DNA from: Pleurotus djamor
Lineage: Eukaryota > Basidiomycota > Agaricomycetes > Agaricales > Pleurotaceae
Assembly (NCBI GenBank): GCA_029747585.1
Contig: JAPEVF010000405.1
Location: forward strand, 1-40,357
Direction: 5' to 3'
Length of the DNA: 40,357 nt
The translations under genes and the position numbers were made by a program. Below, in pieces: positions 10,133 to 21,660 of this stretch; position 1 is the stretch's first letter; every line of letters begins with the position of its first letter. The notes below the pieces were generated by a model that did not search any database, was not told the DNA's origin, and saw nothing but the letters and a program-made list of their open reading frames with translations.

Positions 10133-13100
10133 TCAAGCAACCCCCGCCACCCACCTCTCATATCCAACCGCAAGGGACATCAAGTCTTTCTTCCTACTAG
10201 GTCCGTCATGATACTCGATCTTCGCATGTTCAATATGAGCGAGGAACTCCTTCGAGGGTTCCTCCACCTCGCTCACACCGCCCATGGCAGTCCTGACAGC
10301 CAACGAATAAACCTCCAAATCCTTCCGCTCGCCAAACATTGAAGGCGCATCAAGTAGCTCTCGGTACTGATCAACATATCTAGTCGAAAAACCGTCAGCG
10401 AACAAGTCATACAATCATCGGAAACGAGGGAACAGCGCACTCTTGGTACTCAGCCTCGTCCTTAGTAGAGACGCTGGCGTTCAATAGTTGCTTCGCAATG
10501 ACTTCAGTAGATCGATGGTCATTTTCAACTTTATCAGGCTGGTGCTGGTGGCGCCTCTTCGTTTGAGCTCTGGGTTGAGCTTTCTGATTATGGTGGAATT
10601 TGGGATTGGAAGCTCCGATCCATCCTCTGACACCTTGAATCATCCTGTAGCGGTGCCCTAAATCAATTTTCGTCATCCCGTTCCAAAGACGGAACGCCAC
10701 TCACCCTGCCTGCCTTCGTGTCCCGGTGCCATGAGGCTGGAAGGGACTGTAGTTGATATCTTTAGCGGTCTTCCTACAAAACAACTATCAGACGCCGCGA
10801 CCCAGCTACCAAGGATTTACTTACCCAGGAAGCTTCAGCGTGCTATTCATCGAGTACGCAAAATGTTTACCAAGGCTGGTAAACAGCAACGGCCGATAGT
10901 ACTCAACCCAGAAATCTCCGCGACTACCACGAACAAATTCGTTCAACCCCTTTTCACATTCCTCTAAGACATAGGCAGGTTCCAAGTGCGCTGGGTTGAA
11001 CCATTGTTGATATCCACCTCGTACGGGTGTTGGTGTAGGTCGCTCCGAAGGGACACCTAGAAACAAGTTAATTGCTGCTTGTTTATCCGCATCTACAAGA
11101 AAATATCAGAAAAGATGGAGGATACAGTTTCAGTGACTGTCTCACCGAGAAGAGAATTAGTGTAAAACCTCCTGATGTTTTCGATAATATCTCTCGAATG
11201 ACTGTTCCAGTGCGGCATGCGCCGGTAGGTCTCCACCCGATTCACCAAAGCACTGCCCGTATATTGAAGGGCAATGGCTAGAGAGAACACCGTTTAGCAC
11301 GTTTCAAACGCAAGATAGAGAAGGGGACGGACTATCGCCATGGTCATGATACATCTCCGTCAACATATTAACCGCGTCAGAATCAAACGCCAGATTGGGG
11401 CTATCCACAACACCCAGGGCATAAAGCTGGTGACCCAGTGCCCGTTTCCCAAAGACGAACTGGGCAGCGTTCGTCCTATCCAAGCAATCTACACAATTTG
11501 TCCGGCAAATGCCATTCTGAAGTGAGATTGTAGTCCGCCAGGGGACATCTGGGTCCATTGGGACAGTGAGCTCGCCATGATCCTCGAGGGTAGTAGCGTA
11601 TCTAGCAATGGGCGTAGCGGGAAGCGGATGTGAATCACCGAACAGAAGCGACGTTAGACAAAGGAGCCCACCTGAGTTCTCTATTCTGAAGAAAGTGGGC
11701 GTAGGGCTCAGGCCCCGAATGGAAGAAGCCTGTCATCTGGATGGACTCTTCGGCTAAATCTTCGAGGTAACTGATCACATCTTGCGTCTTCCTATCCGCC
11801 GCCATAAATTCTTATTCAAGGATAGATTTGAGGGAGAGATACTCTTTATAAGCCCTTGACATATCCCAAGCTCTGTAGACCATCTTCTTGCCTTTGGGTA
11901 GGAATTGGTTAAGATATCGCACACATTGTGTGTATTCATCGAGAAGTTTGCTCTCCCGAGGTTGGGGCTCTCTCCTAAGGGACACACGGAATCGAACCAA
12001 TGCGAAGGTGGCATCATGAGGAAACTCACCGCTTGATGAGATTGAGAATGGTGATCGGAGCACCGTACCGCCCGAACAAGTCGTCAAAATGCTTGGAGGC
12101 AGCGGAGTAGAAGGGGTCAACGACGCTTACTATGATGGTACATTAGTGGAGAGTTGGCAAAGAGAGTTGACGAAACAATGAATACGAACTTTCAATCGGC
12201 GGCTTGGGCGTTACGCCGCTTGACTCCTGCGTCCAGTATATAGGAATACTGCCTCTATACTAACATCATAAGCCCTCAGAGAGAAAGAAAAAAAACAAGG
12301 TTAACATGGCTAACTTGGACATAGCTCGTGTGGTTAGGACTGGGCCTTCGCTTGTGCTCGGGGAGAGTACCCCGCGCGCCACCTCTCGACGTGCTTGATG
12401 ATGGTTCTCTAGCTTTGTCCTGTGCACTCAGATCCCTCTTAGGAGGGAAGTAAAACGGCGTCGTCAAAGCCTCGGAAACTATCTGTTCCGTTTCGACCTC
12501 ATTGGCCACGTTACCCTAAAGGATATTAGTGATGTTTAGCTAGATTGAGCAGTCACACTGACTTCATCGTTAACACCACGTTTCAGATACCGAGCTCCAG
12601 CAAAATGTCTGGATCTCCGGGCGATAAGCGTCACGAACACTACGCGACCGAGTACGGTAAGTTCTATAAGGCGTTGGACGGGGTCAGTAAGCAAAAAGTA
12701 GCAGGTGTTTTTACTTACTGGCTTGATCAACGTGTCCATGAACCAAAGGTACCATCCAGACAGCACCCAACCGCATTGACCCACCAGACCTCCCTTCCAA
12801 TCCATGTGGGCGGATCGCTCCTCTCGCCTGGCTGATCATGTAATGGTTCCAAGCATAGCGGTCGTTGAATGGTCGGCCACCTCTGGAAGGAAGCCCGGAC
12901 ATGCCACTATCAAGGTAATACTCGCCATAGGTCATGTTATGTTGCAGAGTCGAAGTAATGTCGTAAGTATAGCTGCATGCTAGTTAGAACATAGTATACA
13001 ATGGCTTCATTGAAGCATACCTGAAGTAGAAATTCTTCGACATGTCAACCTGCCTGAAGACCGCCATCAACCGAATCTCCTCAGCTTGTCTTTCCCTATC

Positions 13101-13764
13101 CACTTTCATTGTTGGGCAAACAGGGATAACGTCGATCCCTTCACAGTGATACAAGTAATGCCCGCCGAGGAGAGCGACAACAGAGCGCTTGGTAATGACA
13201 ACCATGTAGTAGCCTGCCGTAAATCGAATGAAGCCTATCAAGTAGATGAGTTGCCAAAAGAAGCGTCCCCTGCAGATGAAGACACCAACCGACAACGCCA
13301 AAGAAGACCCGAGCTCGTCCTAGTCCTCCAGAGCTTCTGTTACCATCATCAAGCATTTTGAGCATTGCGCTCATCTGTTTCCCAGTGTACTCAGCATCGT
13401 CCTCGACGATGTCAAGCGGATAGCTTGAGTTCAGTGTCTCGTCTCCAACATGACCCTCTGTATCACTCTGGCTGCTCTCCCTCGCGCCAGTCCTGTCAAT
13501 CTTGATGATCCTGTGCCTCGAGTCAGAGGCATTGCTAGCAACAAGATAGAATTTGAGGCGTGTTTCGTATAGGATAAACTTGTTGAAAGCGGTACTCCTT
13601 CGATTCGAGTAAACGCGTGCAGATGAATTCTCAAGGCGTGGCGCGACCTTGGGCTCTCCCTCGAGGAGCTCATGTGTCGATGTTAATGTCGGCTCCGATT
13701 CTGATGCAGAAGGTAGATTATAAGCGGGTAGCTCGCCATTTGAGACGGCCTCGGAGGATGACAT
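10133..13764 (-). CDS. FIG4: Polyphosphoinositide phosphatase, PI(3,5)P2 5-phosphatase (Sac domain)
   Basis: Fig4 removes the 5-phosphate of PI(3,5)P2 on vacuole/endosome membranes and also helps activate the Fab1/PIKfyve-Vac14 complex. Fifteen exons keep frame throughout: 13764-13290, 13234-13021, 12972-12719, 12663-12563, 12515-12315, 12259-12190, 12129-12030, 11974-11843, 11791-11672, 11601-11333, 11277-11146, 11092-10825, 10773-10705, 10644-10441, 10379-10133; 951 aa. Family landmarks appear in order: [92 protein letters not shown], then the catalytic [12 protein letters not shown] (CX5R; Cys about residue 592), and [18 protein letters not shown] with [17 protein letters not shown]. Two basic/Ser-rich inserts (exon 5, exon 14) look lineage-specific. 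The start is the first in-frame ATG. The gene appears functional. Confidence 0.95.
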
Positions 13765-14664
13765 GGTCACAGTGCGAGCGAAACACACGACGTGTCACAC
13801 ATGTCACGCAGGCTATAGGAGAAGCCTTAGGGACGCATAAAGGGTTCAACTAAAGCTCAGATGCCCTCAAGATGCCCTCGAATTTCTGTGAGCATACTTC
13901 TCGATGACCCAGGGGAGGAAGATAGACAAAGAGCCCACCTGTTTTATCCTAAGGAAGCGTCATCGGCAAAAGTATGGCATAAAGTATAACGATTGCGAAG
14001 GGCCATACAAATATGGTAGCGCACGATACTTATGATAGGGCTGAACGTCGAGAGGACAAACCATACCATTTAATAATGAAAGCACATAGCAAGCTCAAGT
14101 CCTGTCCTCTTTAGGAGCTGAAATTGCTTGCAAGACTTTTGGTGGCCAAAATCCACATCCTTGAACTTTCCAGCCTTGTCCAAGTCATAGCTACACCTAT
14201 ACCCCTGAATCACCCCTTGAAGTGGGGGAACAAAACTTAAATGGCTCGCGCGCGGATACCAGAGTGAAGTGTGAGGTGAAATGATCCCGGATTCTCTGGA
14301 ACATACAGTCTAAAAGCCTGAGAAATCCCAAGCAAGAAGCAAGTTGATCGCTAGTCTGAGATGTTTGGGTTCAAGCTGTTTGTGAGGAAGGCGCTTTGAC
14401 TAGTATGAATATCTGGATCGTGACAAGAGGGTGACGACCCCTCGCTTGGAGAAAATAGGATCACATGAGACAGGAACGAAGGAGTCGCTTGAGGTTTCCG
14501 CTCGCTTCAGCTGCAGACCTCAAGCGATGCCGGTGGGCGTGATCAGCAATTGACAAGGGGTGCCAGAGGATTACTTTGCGCCATTCATGTGACGTTCTAA
14601 AGGGGTCGAAACCGAGGCCTTCTCTTACTAAAGTAAATATTAGGCAAAAGAGCCTTGGTACCTG
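13765..14664. other. Intergenic region, 0.9 kb
   Basis: Upstream of FIG4 and downstream of the BTB gene that ends at 14665. It contains CGTGTCACACATGTCACG at about 13790-13807, just before the FIG4 start, similar to the CACATGTCAC motif near 6080. No gene, RNA or repeat element could be supported. Confidence 0.5.
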
Positions 14665-15718
14665 CTACTCTGTTTCCGAGGGATGTCCCATGAAGATGAT
14701 GGGTATTTGTGAATACAAACCAGCTGCCAACTTCCGTACCCACTGACTTGATTTGTGAATGCAAAATCCACAACCAAACTCGGGGTCCATCGCAGTCTTT
14801 TCAAGGAACCTCAAAATGTCCAAGCCGCGTCCACTGGTATGAGCCACCACTGCGTCGGCAGCGAGTTTCATTTTGACCCGAAACGTTTGGCACGAATTGC
14901 ATGTGTATGGGTAGATACTGGATTGCACGGCTTCGAGCAACCAGTTTGCTACTTTGCTGCGACCGTCCAGGAGGATACAGTAGTCTTCAGCTCGAAGAGC
15001 GTTCACGTCATATTTATCTGACGACTGACACGACAATTCGTAGTATGCCATGGCTAACGGCAGTCGCAACTCGTCGCGTAGGCGAACTCGCCACGATAGC
15101 TGGATGAGGTGCATCGGGTCTGGGCGTGTTCCCTTTTCCAAAACTCTGTCGCGGGTACACCACTTGCCATATTCGTCGCCAGGCCACTCGGAGGATAGAA
15201 AGGAGATGATGAAGTCTTGCAGTTGAAAGGCTTCGTACTTGTTGGCGAGCATGAGGGGCCCGACAAGAAGGCTCGGAGTCTGTTCCTGAAATTGCTGGCG
15301 AAACAACGGTCTAAAAAATCGTGTCGTCGAGAGTTCGATAGGCGCGAGCATTTAGGAGAGCTTACAAGGGATTGTACAGAGCTTGCAAGAAACCTCTGAG
15401 ATGCTGTGTCCTGTCTTATATAGAGATTACTGGGGTGCCGTGATATGAATCCCCCTCAATGGGTGCCTTGGCTATTGTGAGCATGTCATGGAAGATACCC
15501 GATGCGTTTGCTAGGACGGATTTATGGACGCGAAAGTAGGTGACGTCTTCGGGGAAGTCGAGGTCGTCTGCTGAAGCCAGAATGATGTTCCCATCGCTAA
15601 GATAAAGGGCGTCGTCGTGTTTTATAATAGGGACGATCGAGGAACAAGAGCGGAATCGTTTCAGTGGGATCTGAGCCATATCGTTGGATTTAAAAGTTTC
15701 TGGTGTACCCCTCTTCAT
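14665..15718 (-). pseudogene. BTB/POZ-domain protein, copy 1, with in-frame stop
   Basis: Two exons, 15718-15366 and 15310-14665, joined by a 55-nt intron (GTAAGC...TTTTTAG). Compared with copies at 28750-29719 and 37656-38633 it keeps the BTB features: DDALYLSDGNIILAS, then VTYFRVHKSVLANASGIFHD and the LRGFLQALYNP strand-helix, followed by a C-terminal region (LVGPLMLANKYEAFQLQDFI, LRLPLAMAYYELS). At 15416-15418 a TAA stop replaces the His codon of the LHDK motif of its paralogues, without any change of frame on either side. Read through, the protein would be 332 aa; terminated, it is a 100-residue partial BTB domain. BTB domains mediate dimerisation or Cul3 binding. It may be a young pseudogene, an allele-specific null or a base-call error. 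Confidence 0.6.
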
Positions 15719-15792
15719 TTTCTCTTCATCCAACGAGCCATTTCACCGGTCACCGGTCACCTGTCACCCCTCGAAGGCTCCTCCTAAACATT

Positions 15793-15877
15793 TCTCTGTT
15801 AGTATATCGGTTAGTACACGCGCCTGTCACCATTTGCCTGACCGCGCGAAAGCTGGGTTCGACTCCCAGACAGAGAG
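15793..15877 (+). tRNA. tRNA-Asp (anticodon GTC) with a 13-nt intron
   Basis: A complete cloverleaf folds: acceptor TCTCTGT (15793-15799) pairs all seven bases with ACAGAGA (15870-15876), discriminator G at 15877; D-stem GTAT/GTAC around loop ATCGGTTA; anticodon stem CGCGC (15819-15823) with GCGCG (15844-15848); T-arm CTGGG-TTCGACT-CCCAG. The anticodon GTC is at 15826-15828, following C32 T33, giving aspartate. The anticodon loop is 13 nt too long; an intron at 15830-15842 sits at the canonical 37/38 position, one base 3' of the anticodon. The sequence matches the eukaryotic tRNA-Asp pattern, including the TAGTATA start of the D-arm. It lies 75 bp upstream of the start codon of the BTB gene on the opposite strand. 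Confidence 0.95.
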
Positions 15878-16088
15878 CTATTCCAGGAAAGGTTCTTCTT
15901 TTAGCCTTTTTGCTTCGAAAATTTCGAAAGGAACTAGACTGTGATGCAAAGCAGTCCGTACGTGTATTTAAAAAATGCCAGGCGTGGAGAATAATATGTA
16001 TATAAAGGTCAACGTTGGAGAACCTCACGTTGGTGATTTAATACTACGGGCGTGGGTTGAGTTTATCCTGATACCACGCTATCAAAAG

Positions 16089-16834
16089 CTAGAAATCAAA
16101 TTCATCCATGACGCAAGAGTAGATACAGACCTCTTGTGCAACAACCGAAATCCGCTTGGCCAGAGCCCCTCGACGATCATCCGTAGAATTCGAGACGTCG
16201 TTCTGAATGAGTATCCCCCGCGTAGTCCCATCTCGGAGTCTGCGATACACCATGTTGTTCATATTGATGTCCCCATGTACGATCTTAGCGACTTGGTAGA
16301 CCCAATGATGACCTTTCATAGTTTCATCAGTGAGGATTGGGGTGGATAGGCGGGGAACTTACATTCGACGATATCAACGTAGATACTCATGAATGAAGTC
16401 AAATCCCTAGAATCGGCCAAGGCAGCGAGACTTCGGAACACATAGAATTTGAGGGGGTGATTCTTGATAGAGTCTGATTGGTTGCCCACTTTCTCTAGCA
16501 CAATTCGGCGCAGTATTTCAGCGCCACTGGGAACGACCCCATGGTAGAGAAGACTGGGAAAGTTGGCTGCAGCCTGCGAGCCTCGAGTCGTTGAAGCGAA
16601 GTCTTGATTGCCAGCCCCACTATGAGATTCAGAGGTCATCCAGCTAAGCTTGACCACGACGGGTGGCTCATATGACTTGACATCGTCGCGAGCGGCCTCG
16701 ATGATCAGGGTATGGTGTCCATTCATTGAATCACGTTGGTGGAGAATTGTACCCAGTTTGAGCTTCCAGCCATTCGAGAGAGGAAGGAGTAGGCCTTCTA
16801 AAAGCTTCTCCTTGCAGTAGTGCTTGTGCTGCAT
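16089..16834 (-). CDS. Kinase-like protein with HGD motif, short and probably inactive (copy B)
   Basis: Two exons, 16834-16363 and 16312-16089, with a 50-nt intron (GTAAGT, branch CTGAT, acceptor AAG) at exactly the same codon position as in the copy at 552-1381. Product 231 aa. Shared blocks: LLLPLSNGWKLKLG, PVVVKLSW, FPSLLYHGVVP, then CHHWVYQVAKIVHGDINMNN. Here the catalytic-loop Asn is kept (HGDINMNN), but the metal-binding position reads LIQND instead of an LID-x-D type motif, and the protein ends within 40 residues, again lacking a C-lobe. An in-frame extension 17 codons upstream resembles the N-terminus of copy A but begins with GTG, so the original ATG may have been lost; the first ATG is used here. 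Probably a pseudokinase or remnant. Divergent from HRI1, 183 bp between start codons. Confidence 0.55.
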
Positions 16835-17017
16835 TGTATGGGGCGCAGAGAAAGTGGTTGTGGAGGGAGCGTGGCCACTGGCCACTGAAAAGAAGTGGCA
16901 TCACCGACCTTAGGAGAGTCCCTATGTTCAAACTCCGCGAGCAGGCGCCAGCCAACGCCACGTCCAAGTTTTGTCCAAGTTCTTGCGTCTTTCTCTTACA
17001 GCCTTGCCCTCACTGTA

Positions 17018-17803
17018 ATGTTACCCTCTGTTTCCTTTCGTAAATCCATCACATGGCTACCGGATGCAGCAAGTGAACCGACTGACACGATTGTCCTTAC
17101 GGGAAGGTCAAGTTGCTTCATTGATACACGCTTCATCAAAGGCACGGAAGAATTGGATTGGGCGTTTGCAGGATATCGATCCACCGGTGACAAACCAGTA
17201 CTCTTCCAATGCTCTACATGAAACTGACTTGATTGTTTCGCTGATAGATGGGAATCTAAGTCGATTCAAGCACTATATTGACTCTCGGACGATGGTAGAT
17301 CTCGATGTTGATCCAGAATGCCATATTAATCCTGATTGTTCGATGCTTGAAACCCCCAGGATCCTAAAGGTGTCATCGATGAAGGCGAGAACACTCTCTT
17401 GGATGATGGCAACGTCGTCGAAAAGGGCGTCATGGTCAATCCCGAAACAGGGCTGATGACATCCTACGAAGAAGTTTGGGACGATGAAGACAGCGACCAC
17501 TGCGTTTTCATCACTCGGAAGGGTGTAGATGCCTCTTGTGGGGAAGCGTGGCATGGAATGGTAGGCGAATATCAGGCTGCACTCGGTCGGACTTCGTCTG
17601 GAGTGTTCTGGGCTTGGCAAGCAAAATGGGAGGGTAATGCATGGGTGGTGAAGCACCGTACGGCGTCCTCTATCAGTCTTGAACCCAGTGGCATCACATT
17701 TCTTCCCAGAAATGTCAACCTGCTAGGATGGTCTGATGGGGATGATATTGAATTTGGTGCAGGGAAGTCTCGGTGGCGAGTTTTAGAGATCTCCGCTTTC
17801 TGA
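17018..17803 (+). CDS. HRI1: HRI1 family protein
   Basis: Three exons, 17018-17186, 17248-17294, 17360-17803, keep frame and give 219 aa, close to the family's usual size (about 240 aa). Recognisable blocks: SITWLPDAASEPTDTIVLTG, CFIDTRFIK, ELDWAFAGYRST, then across introns RFKHYIDSRTM followed by DPKGVIDEGENTLLDDGNVV and EKGVMVNPETG with YEEVWDDED, and a C-terminal LLGWSDGDDIEFGAGKSRWR. In yeast Hri1 is a small non-essential protein of poorly defined function. The short second exon (47 nt) is supported by the perfect restoration of the family block SRTMDPKGVIDEGE across intron 2. No signal peptide or membrane segment. The promoter is shared with the divergent kinase-like gene. Confidence 0.9.
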
Positions 17804-18364
17804 AAAGAGGAAGCTTCATGCACCCAGCAATAAGTATCATTCGATGTTTCGATCGCAACAGTCAAGACGCACGGGAGGTACTCAACCGTATCTATATCAT
17901 CCACAAGAATCATTCGATCTTCACCTTCTCCCGTACATCAAGACAGACCGTGTGGACGTACCTACCTGCTGTAGCCTGGTCTCGACATCCTCTTGTTCTC
18001 CGTGGGCACTCTATCTCCATAGTGGGCAATCAACATCACGCGCTCATTCAACTGCAACTATCGCACTCATTACATGCAGTTACCGTATGTCATTTATGAT
18101 GCATGGTGTCCGATGCGCGCTGCACATGCCATCGTCAATGTACGAAATTCGGACAATTTCACCCCCACAATTGACAAAACGTGGAAAATAAGCTCATTGG
18201 TGCCTCTTTTCTTATCTCTCCATCCCCTTCGCTCTTTGCGCGCCCTAGCGGCCCTCATAAAACTCGATGCTGTCTCCTTGTTATATAAGGTCGACGGTTC
18301 CCGTCTCCGCTGAGTTCTACCTACCCCCAGCCCTGAGTAGGGCCTTCCGTTGGTATCGTCCATT
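17804..18364. other. Intergenic region upstream of a membrane-protein gene
   Basis: No coding content was recognised. The 3' end holds a TATA box (18281-18289) and pyrimidine-rich DNA before the ATG at 18365. Confidence 0.5.
18281..18289 (+). promoter_or_regulatory. TATA box of the membrane-protein gene at 18365
   Basis: TTATATAAG lies 84 bp upstream of the ATG at 18365 on the same strand, a normal distance for a fungal core promoter. Confidence 0.5.
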
Positions 18365-19677
18365 ATGTCCGACGATCAGGCGATCAACGTATGGTTGGAG
18401 AGCTCGCGATTGGACGGTATGCTCCTTGGGGCAATCTCCTGGGGTATGTACCTTTTCTGTTGAGTCGTGTGCCAATATTTGCCTGACCTCCAACGACTTG
18501 ACTCTCTCTCCGCCCTCTAGGGATATTTTTTCTTTTGACCGTTCAAGCCACCGCTGCCTTGTTCAAGAAGCCAAGCCATCCAGGGGAGACTATTGCTACC
18601 CACCGGAACATCTTGCTTGCTTATATCGCGCTGACTTTCGTCCTTGGAACAATTGGCTTTGCGGCCAATTCGCGATATACGCAGATGATTTGGATTGATC
18701 TTCGGTCATCTGGAAGGGATCCGGAAGAACTCATTGTGAAGGAGTTCGATTACTGGATCAATCGACTTGCCGTTGGATGGTAAGTTCATGCTTTCCGGAT
18801 CCATTGCCTGCGTTGTTGAGATGAATTGTGATCTGGTAGTTATTATGTGATGACTTGGATCATGGACGCCTTGCTGGTGAGTTTTCGCTCCCTCTCCGTA
18901 GTATTGGGTGTTGATCTCTGTTTTTATGTAGCTCCATCGGTGTTTCATCGTTTGGAATTATCGTAATTACATAGTCACCTTTATGTCTGCCCTGTTCCTG
19001 GCCGACGTTGGTAAGCTACCCCGTATTACTTTCTGCTTTTCAAATGCTGAACAACCTCTGCAGCCATGTCAATTGCCATCCTTGTTTCATCCAACCAAGG
19101 AGCAGTATTCGCTGACCTAGTCTTCCAACTCGCATTCCTCGGTGTCTCAATATCCATCAACCTGATCTCCACCATCCTCGTAGCTGGTCGTCTCATCGCC
19201 ATGCGAAAACAAATCCTGGCCGTGCTCGGTCCAGAACACGGAACACACTATACGTCCGCAGCTTACATGCTCATCGAGTCGACAGCATTGTTCTCAGTTG
19301 CTGCTTTGGTGTACACTATCGCTTTCGGATTGCATAACAACTTGCAGAATATCACGTTGTTTTCAATCAGCCATGTCCAGGCTATCGCACAGCTGCTCAT
19401 CATCATTCGGGTTGCAGAGGGGAGGGCGTTGACGGCTGACGTAGTTTCGGGGATTAGTAGCGGTGGAGGTGGGATGGTGTTCAGGAATTACACGGCAGGG
19501 ACGGTGTCAACGGCGACAATGGGAGGAGGGACGGCTTCTCGCGTGCATGCGCATAGCGTTGTGTTGATTGGGGATCGTCAATCTTCCAACCATGGCAGCG
19601 GGCAGACACAGTCTATGGTTGAAGACGGAGAGAAGAGCAAAGAAGAAAAGTTGGAGGTTATTGTCACTGCCGTATAG
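18365..19677 (+). CDS. Seven-pass membrane protein, agaricomycete expanded family
   Basis: Five exons, 18365-18443, 18521-18779, 18840-18876, 18932-19010, 19064-19677; all splice sites are good (GTATGT, GTAAGT, GTGAGT, GTAAGC donors) and the product is 355 aa. Seven hydrophobic segments are spread over the exons, including GMLLGAISWGIFFLLTVQAT, NILLAYIALTFVLGTIGFAA, YYVMTWIMDALLLHRCFIVW, YIVTFMSALFLADVAMSIAI, FQLAFLGVSISINLISTILV, MLIESTALFSVAALVYTIAF and ISHVQAIAQLLIIIRVAEGR. Loops plus the LHRCFIVWN and LIESTALFS motifs match the gene at 36232-37559 (YRCFILWN, LVESAAMQ), so the two are distant paralogues. The C-terminal about 85 residues are Gly/Ser/Thr-rich, cytosolic-looking and highly charged at the end. 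Function is unknown in this fungal 7TM group. A TATA box lies 84 bp upstream. Confidence 0.85.
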
Positions 19678-20106
19678 CGTTCCGCCTCTTTGGACACTAT
19701 GAATGCATGATNAGTGCGCTTCTTGGCCTAGTGTATATTTATTGGATGAGTAGCACTCATACTCCGTAGTTTTATGTTAGCAGCCCTTCGTTCATATCCG
19801 TACCATACCCTTTTCTTGTTTCTGTTTCGGTTAGTAGATACCAGATTCGTCACCTTGATTCCATGAATAATGTGTTTTGTTGATGGACTGTATTGTTCTT
19901 CGCCGCCGGCGACAGGGGAGACGCCTCAACCCAACTTCAACTAAGATGACAACCCAAATATTTGGACTCTAGTTGCTTGTAACGATAATTAGAAGCAGGA
20001 CAACGTTAGACATGCTTCACGACAGTTCAAGAAGACTATCGTAGGGGTGCAATGAAAGTAAACATAGGTGCACAAGCGACGGCTAGGGACGTATTTCAAA
20101 TTTGGG
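19678..20106. other. Intergenic, convergent 3' flanks
   Basis: AT-rich 3' flank of the plus-strand membrane-protein gene facing the 3' end of the minus-strand gene at 20107. One ambiguous base at 19712. Nothing else recognised. Confidence 0.5.
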
Positions 20107-21660
20107 CTAACTGGATAGCTTGAGACTCCACACCAGACGATGCTGATGTTGGGTTCGAGGAATGATACACTGTCGTGGATCAATCCAAGTCTGCTCGCGA
20201 GAAAGGACAAGAGAATATACCCATGTTCGTATCCGTTTCGTTGAGAACGCTCCTGTTGCGAACGCGAGAGTTGAGCCTATTTTAGAGCAGTCAATCCCGG
20301 TGGTCTCTCTTCGAAAGCACCAGCTAACTGACATGACAAGGAATGAGTTAACGTAGACTATCAAAGGCGCGAGTGAGTGGAAATTTTCTGAAAGTCTTCA
20401 CAAAAAGCTTACGTTTACTCATGACTGAGTGGAAAATCATGAACGTTATGTAGATAGGAATAGTAATCCACTGGAGCAGATGGGGAAAGTGCGACAACAA
20501 ATGGACAAAAAACCCACCACGATGAGAATAATCAAAACGAACACACTGATTGCGGTTGAGTGGGTCAGTCAGAGTATCAGGGTTCTTATAGTGAGCCTCT
20601 TACCTCGTCAGCACGCCAATACCAACGACATAGATAATGAGCCGATCTACCAAGCTATCCGTTCTGTGCAGCACACTTCAATCAACGCCTTTGTGGCCTA
20701 TAATGGATATTTTACCTGGATAGTCCTGAGCGTCGTTTGTTCAGATAAAACGTCATACTCGCGGCAATGAGCAGGTCGCAGACCATCGACGTGCCCATCT
20801 CTGTGAAGCTGAGCCCCTAATAGAGTATCATAGTGAGATGTGCAACGAGGAGGATTATTGACCTGGAGTACTACATCGCTAACAGGATAATGAATCCGTA
20901 TTGCATCATTTCCGCGTTGGCTAAACCGAAGTAAGTTGCTGGATTGTACTCGAAGCTGTTAAAGAGCCGTACATAGAGATATTCAAGCCTGGATTTTATG
21001 ATTTGAGGGGGAGGGTATCCGAAGAGGCCGACGTACTCACCAACTGATGCCGCTAGGAAGGTAAGGGTCAAGAAGGGCACTTATATATATTCGGCACCAA
21101 ATGCGTGCGTACCGAAGCGTATAAAGGTGAGAGCGGACTGTAGAGGATCAGCGTGCTTGAGTCTTTGTTTACATTTTCCGAGGTATCAGCCTACCAAGGC
21201 GGAAGTTACGATGCGCTTCCGGTTGCTCACTGACTTGTGGGTCAGAGATGCGATCAATGAAGTACGTACATATTCAGCCACTTACAGACCCAGACACGGT
21301 AGGTAAGAGCGCTGTAAGGTTGACAGTGGGCAAAACTGGGTGTTGAGAGCACAAATAGCTTACCACTGAGCCAAAATAACGGTGAAGGACTAGCGTCAAC
21401 TCCGTAAGCGGTTATGCAGATATCAAGGAGGGAGACGCGCAGACCGAAAAATAAAGGTCTAGCTGTTTCAAATCCATGAGCACACGCGGCATCGAGTACC
21501 TGGGACAACATACAATCATGCCCCTGGGGAAGATAGTCGAAATCGTCAGGATCGTCGGAGTGTTGTGAGAAATGAGATTCACTTTGGAATAGACAGATTC
21601 AAGATCCCGGTATTGCGGAGATATGAAGAGCGAGTCCCCTCCGCGAGGCATACAGTTTGC
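20107..21660 (-). pseudogene. Seven-pass membrane protein gene (DUF6534-like), frameshifted
   Basis: C-terminal exons are clear: 20816-20716 (LSFTEMGTSMVCDLLIAASM then TFYLNKRRSGLSR), 20663-20604 (TDSLVDRLIIYVVGIGVLT), 20545-20413 and 20357-20107 (LYVNSFLVMS...). The DLLIAAS...RSGL-R-TDSLV-RLIIY...YVNSFL-M order is that of an agaricomycete 7TM family I associate with DUF6534. Exon 20545-20413 is one base short: the frame runs SVFVLIILIVVG, then must shift in a six-T run (20512-20507 on this strand) to continue HLLSHFPHLLQWITIPIYIT. Upstream exons are partly readable (TYRVW then LSNRKRIVTSAL at 21229-21195, and PFLTLTFLAASVG near 21060), but the N-terminal third cannot be assembled, so the upper limit is approximate. 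Either a decaying paralogue or a working gene with a homopolymer error. Confidence 0.6.

Noticed and set aside
11811..11842. An apparent 32-nt ultra-short intron in FIG4
   Set aside because: The phase after it leads straight to a stop. A 50-nt intron (11792-11842) with the same donor and acceptor GATAG keeps the frame and joins AYKE to [10 protein letters not shown] as expected for the family.
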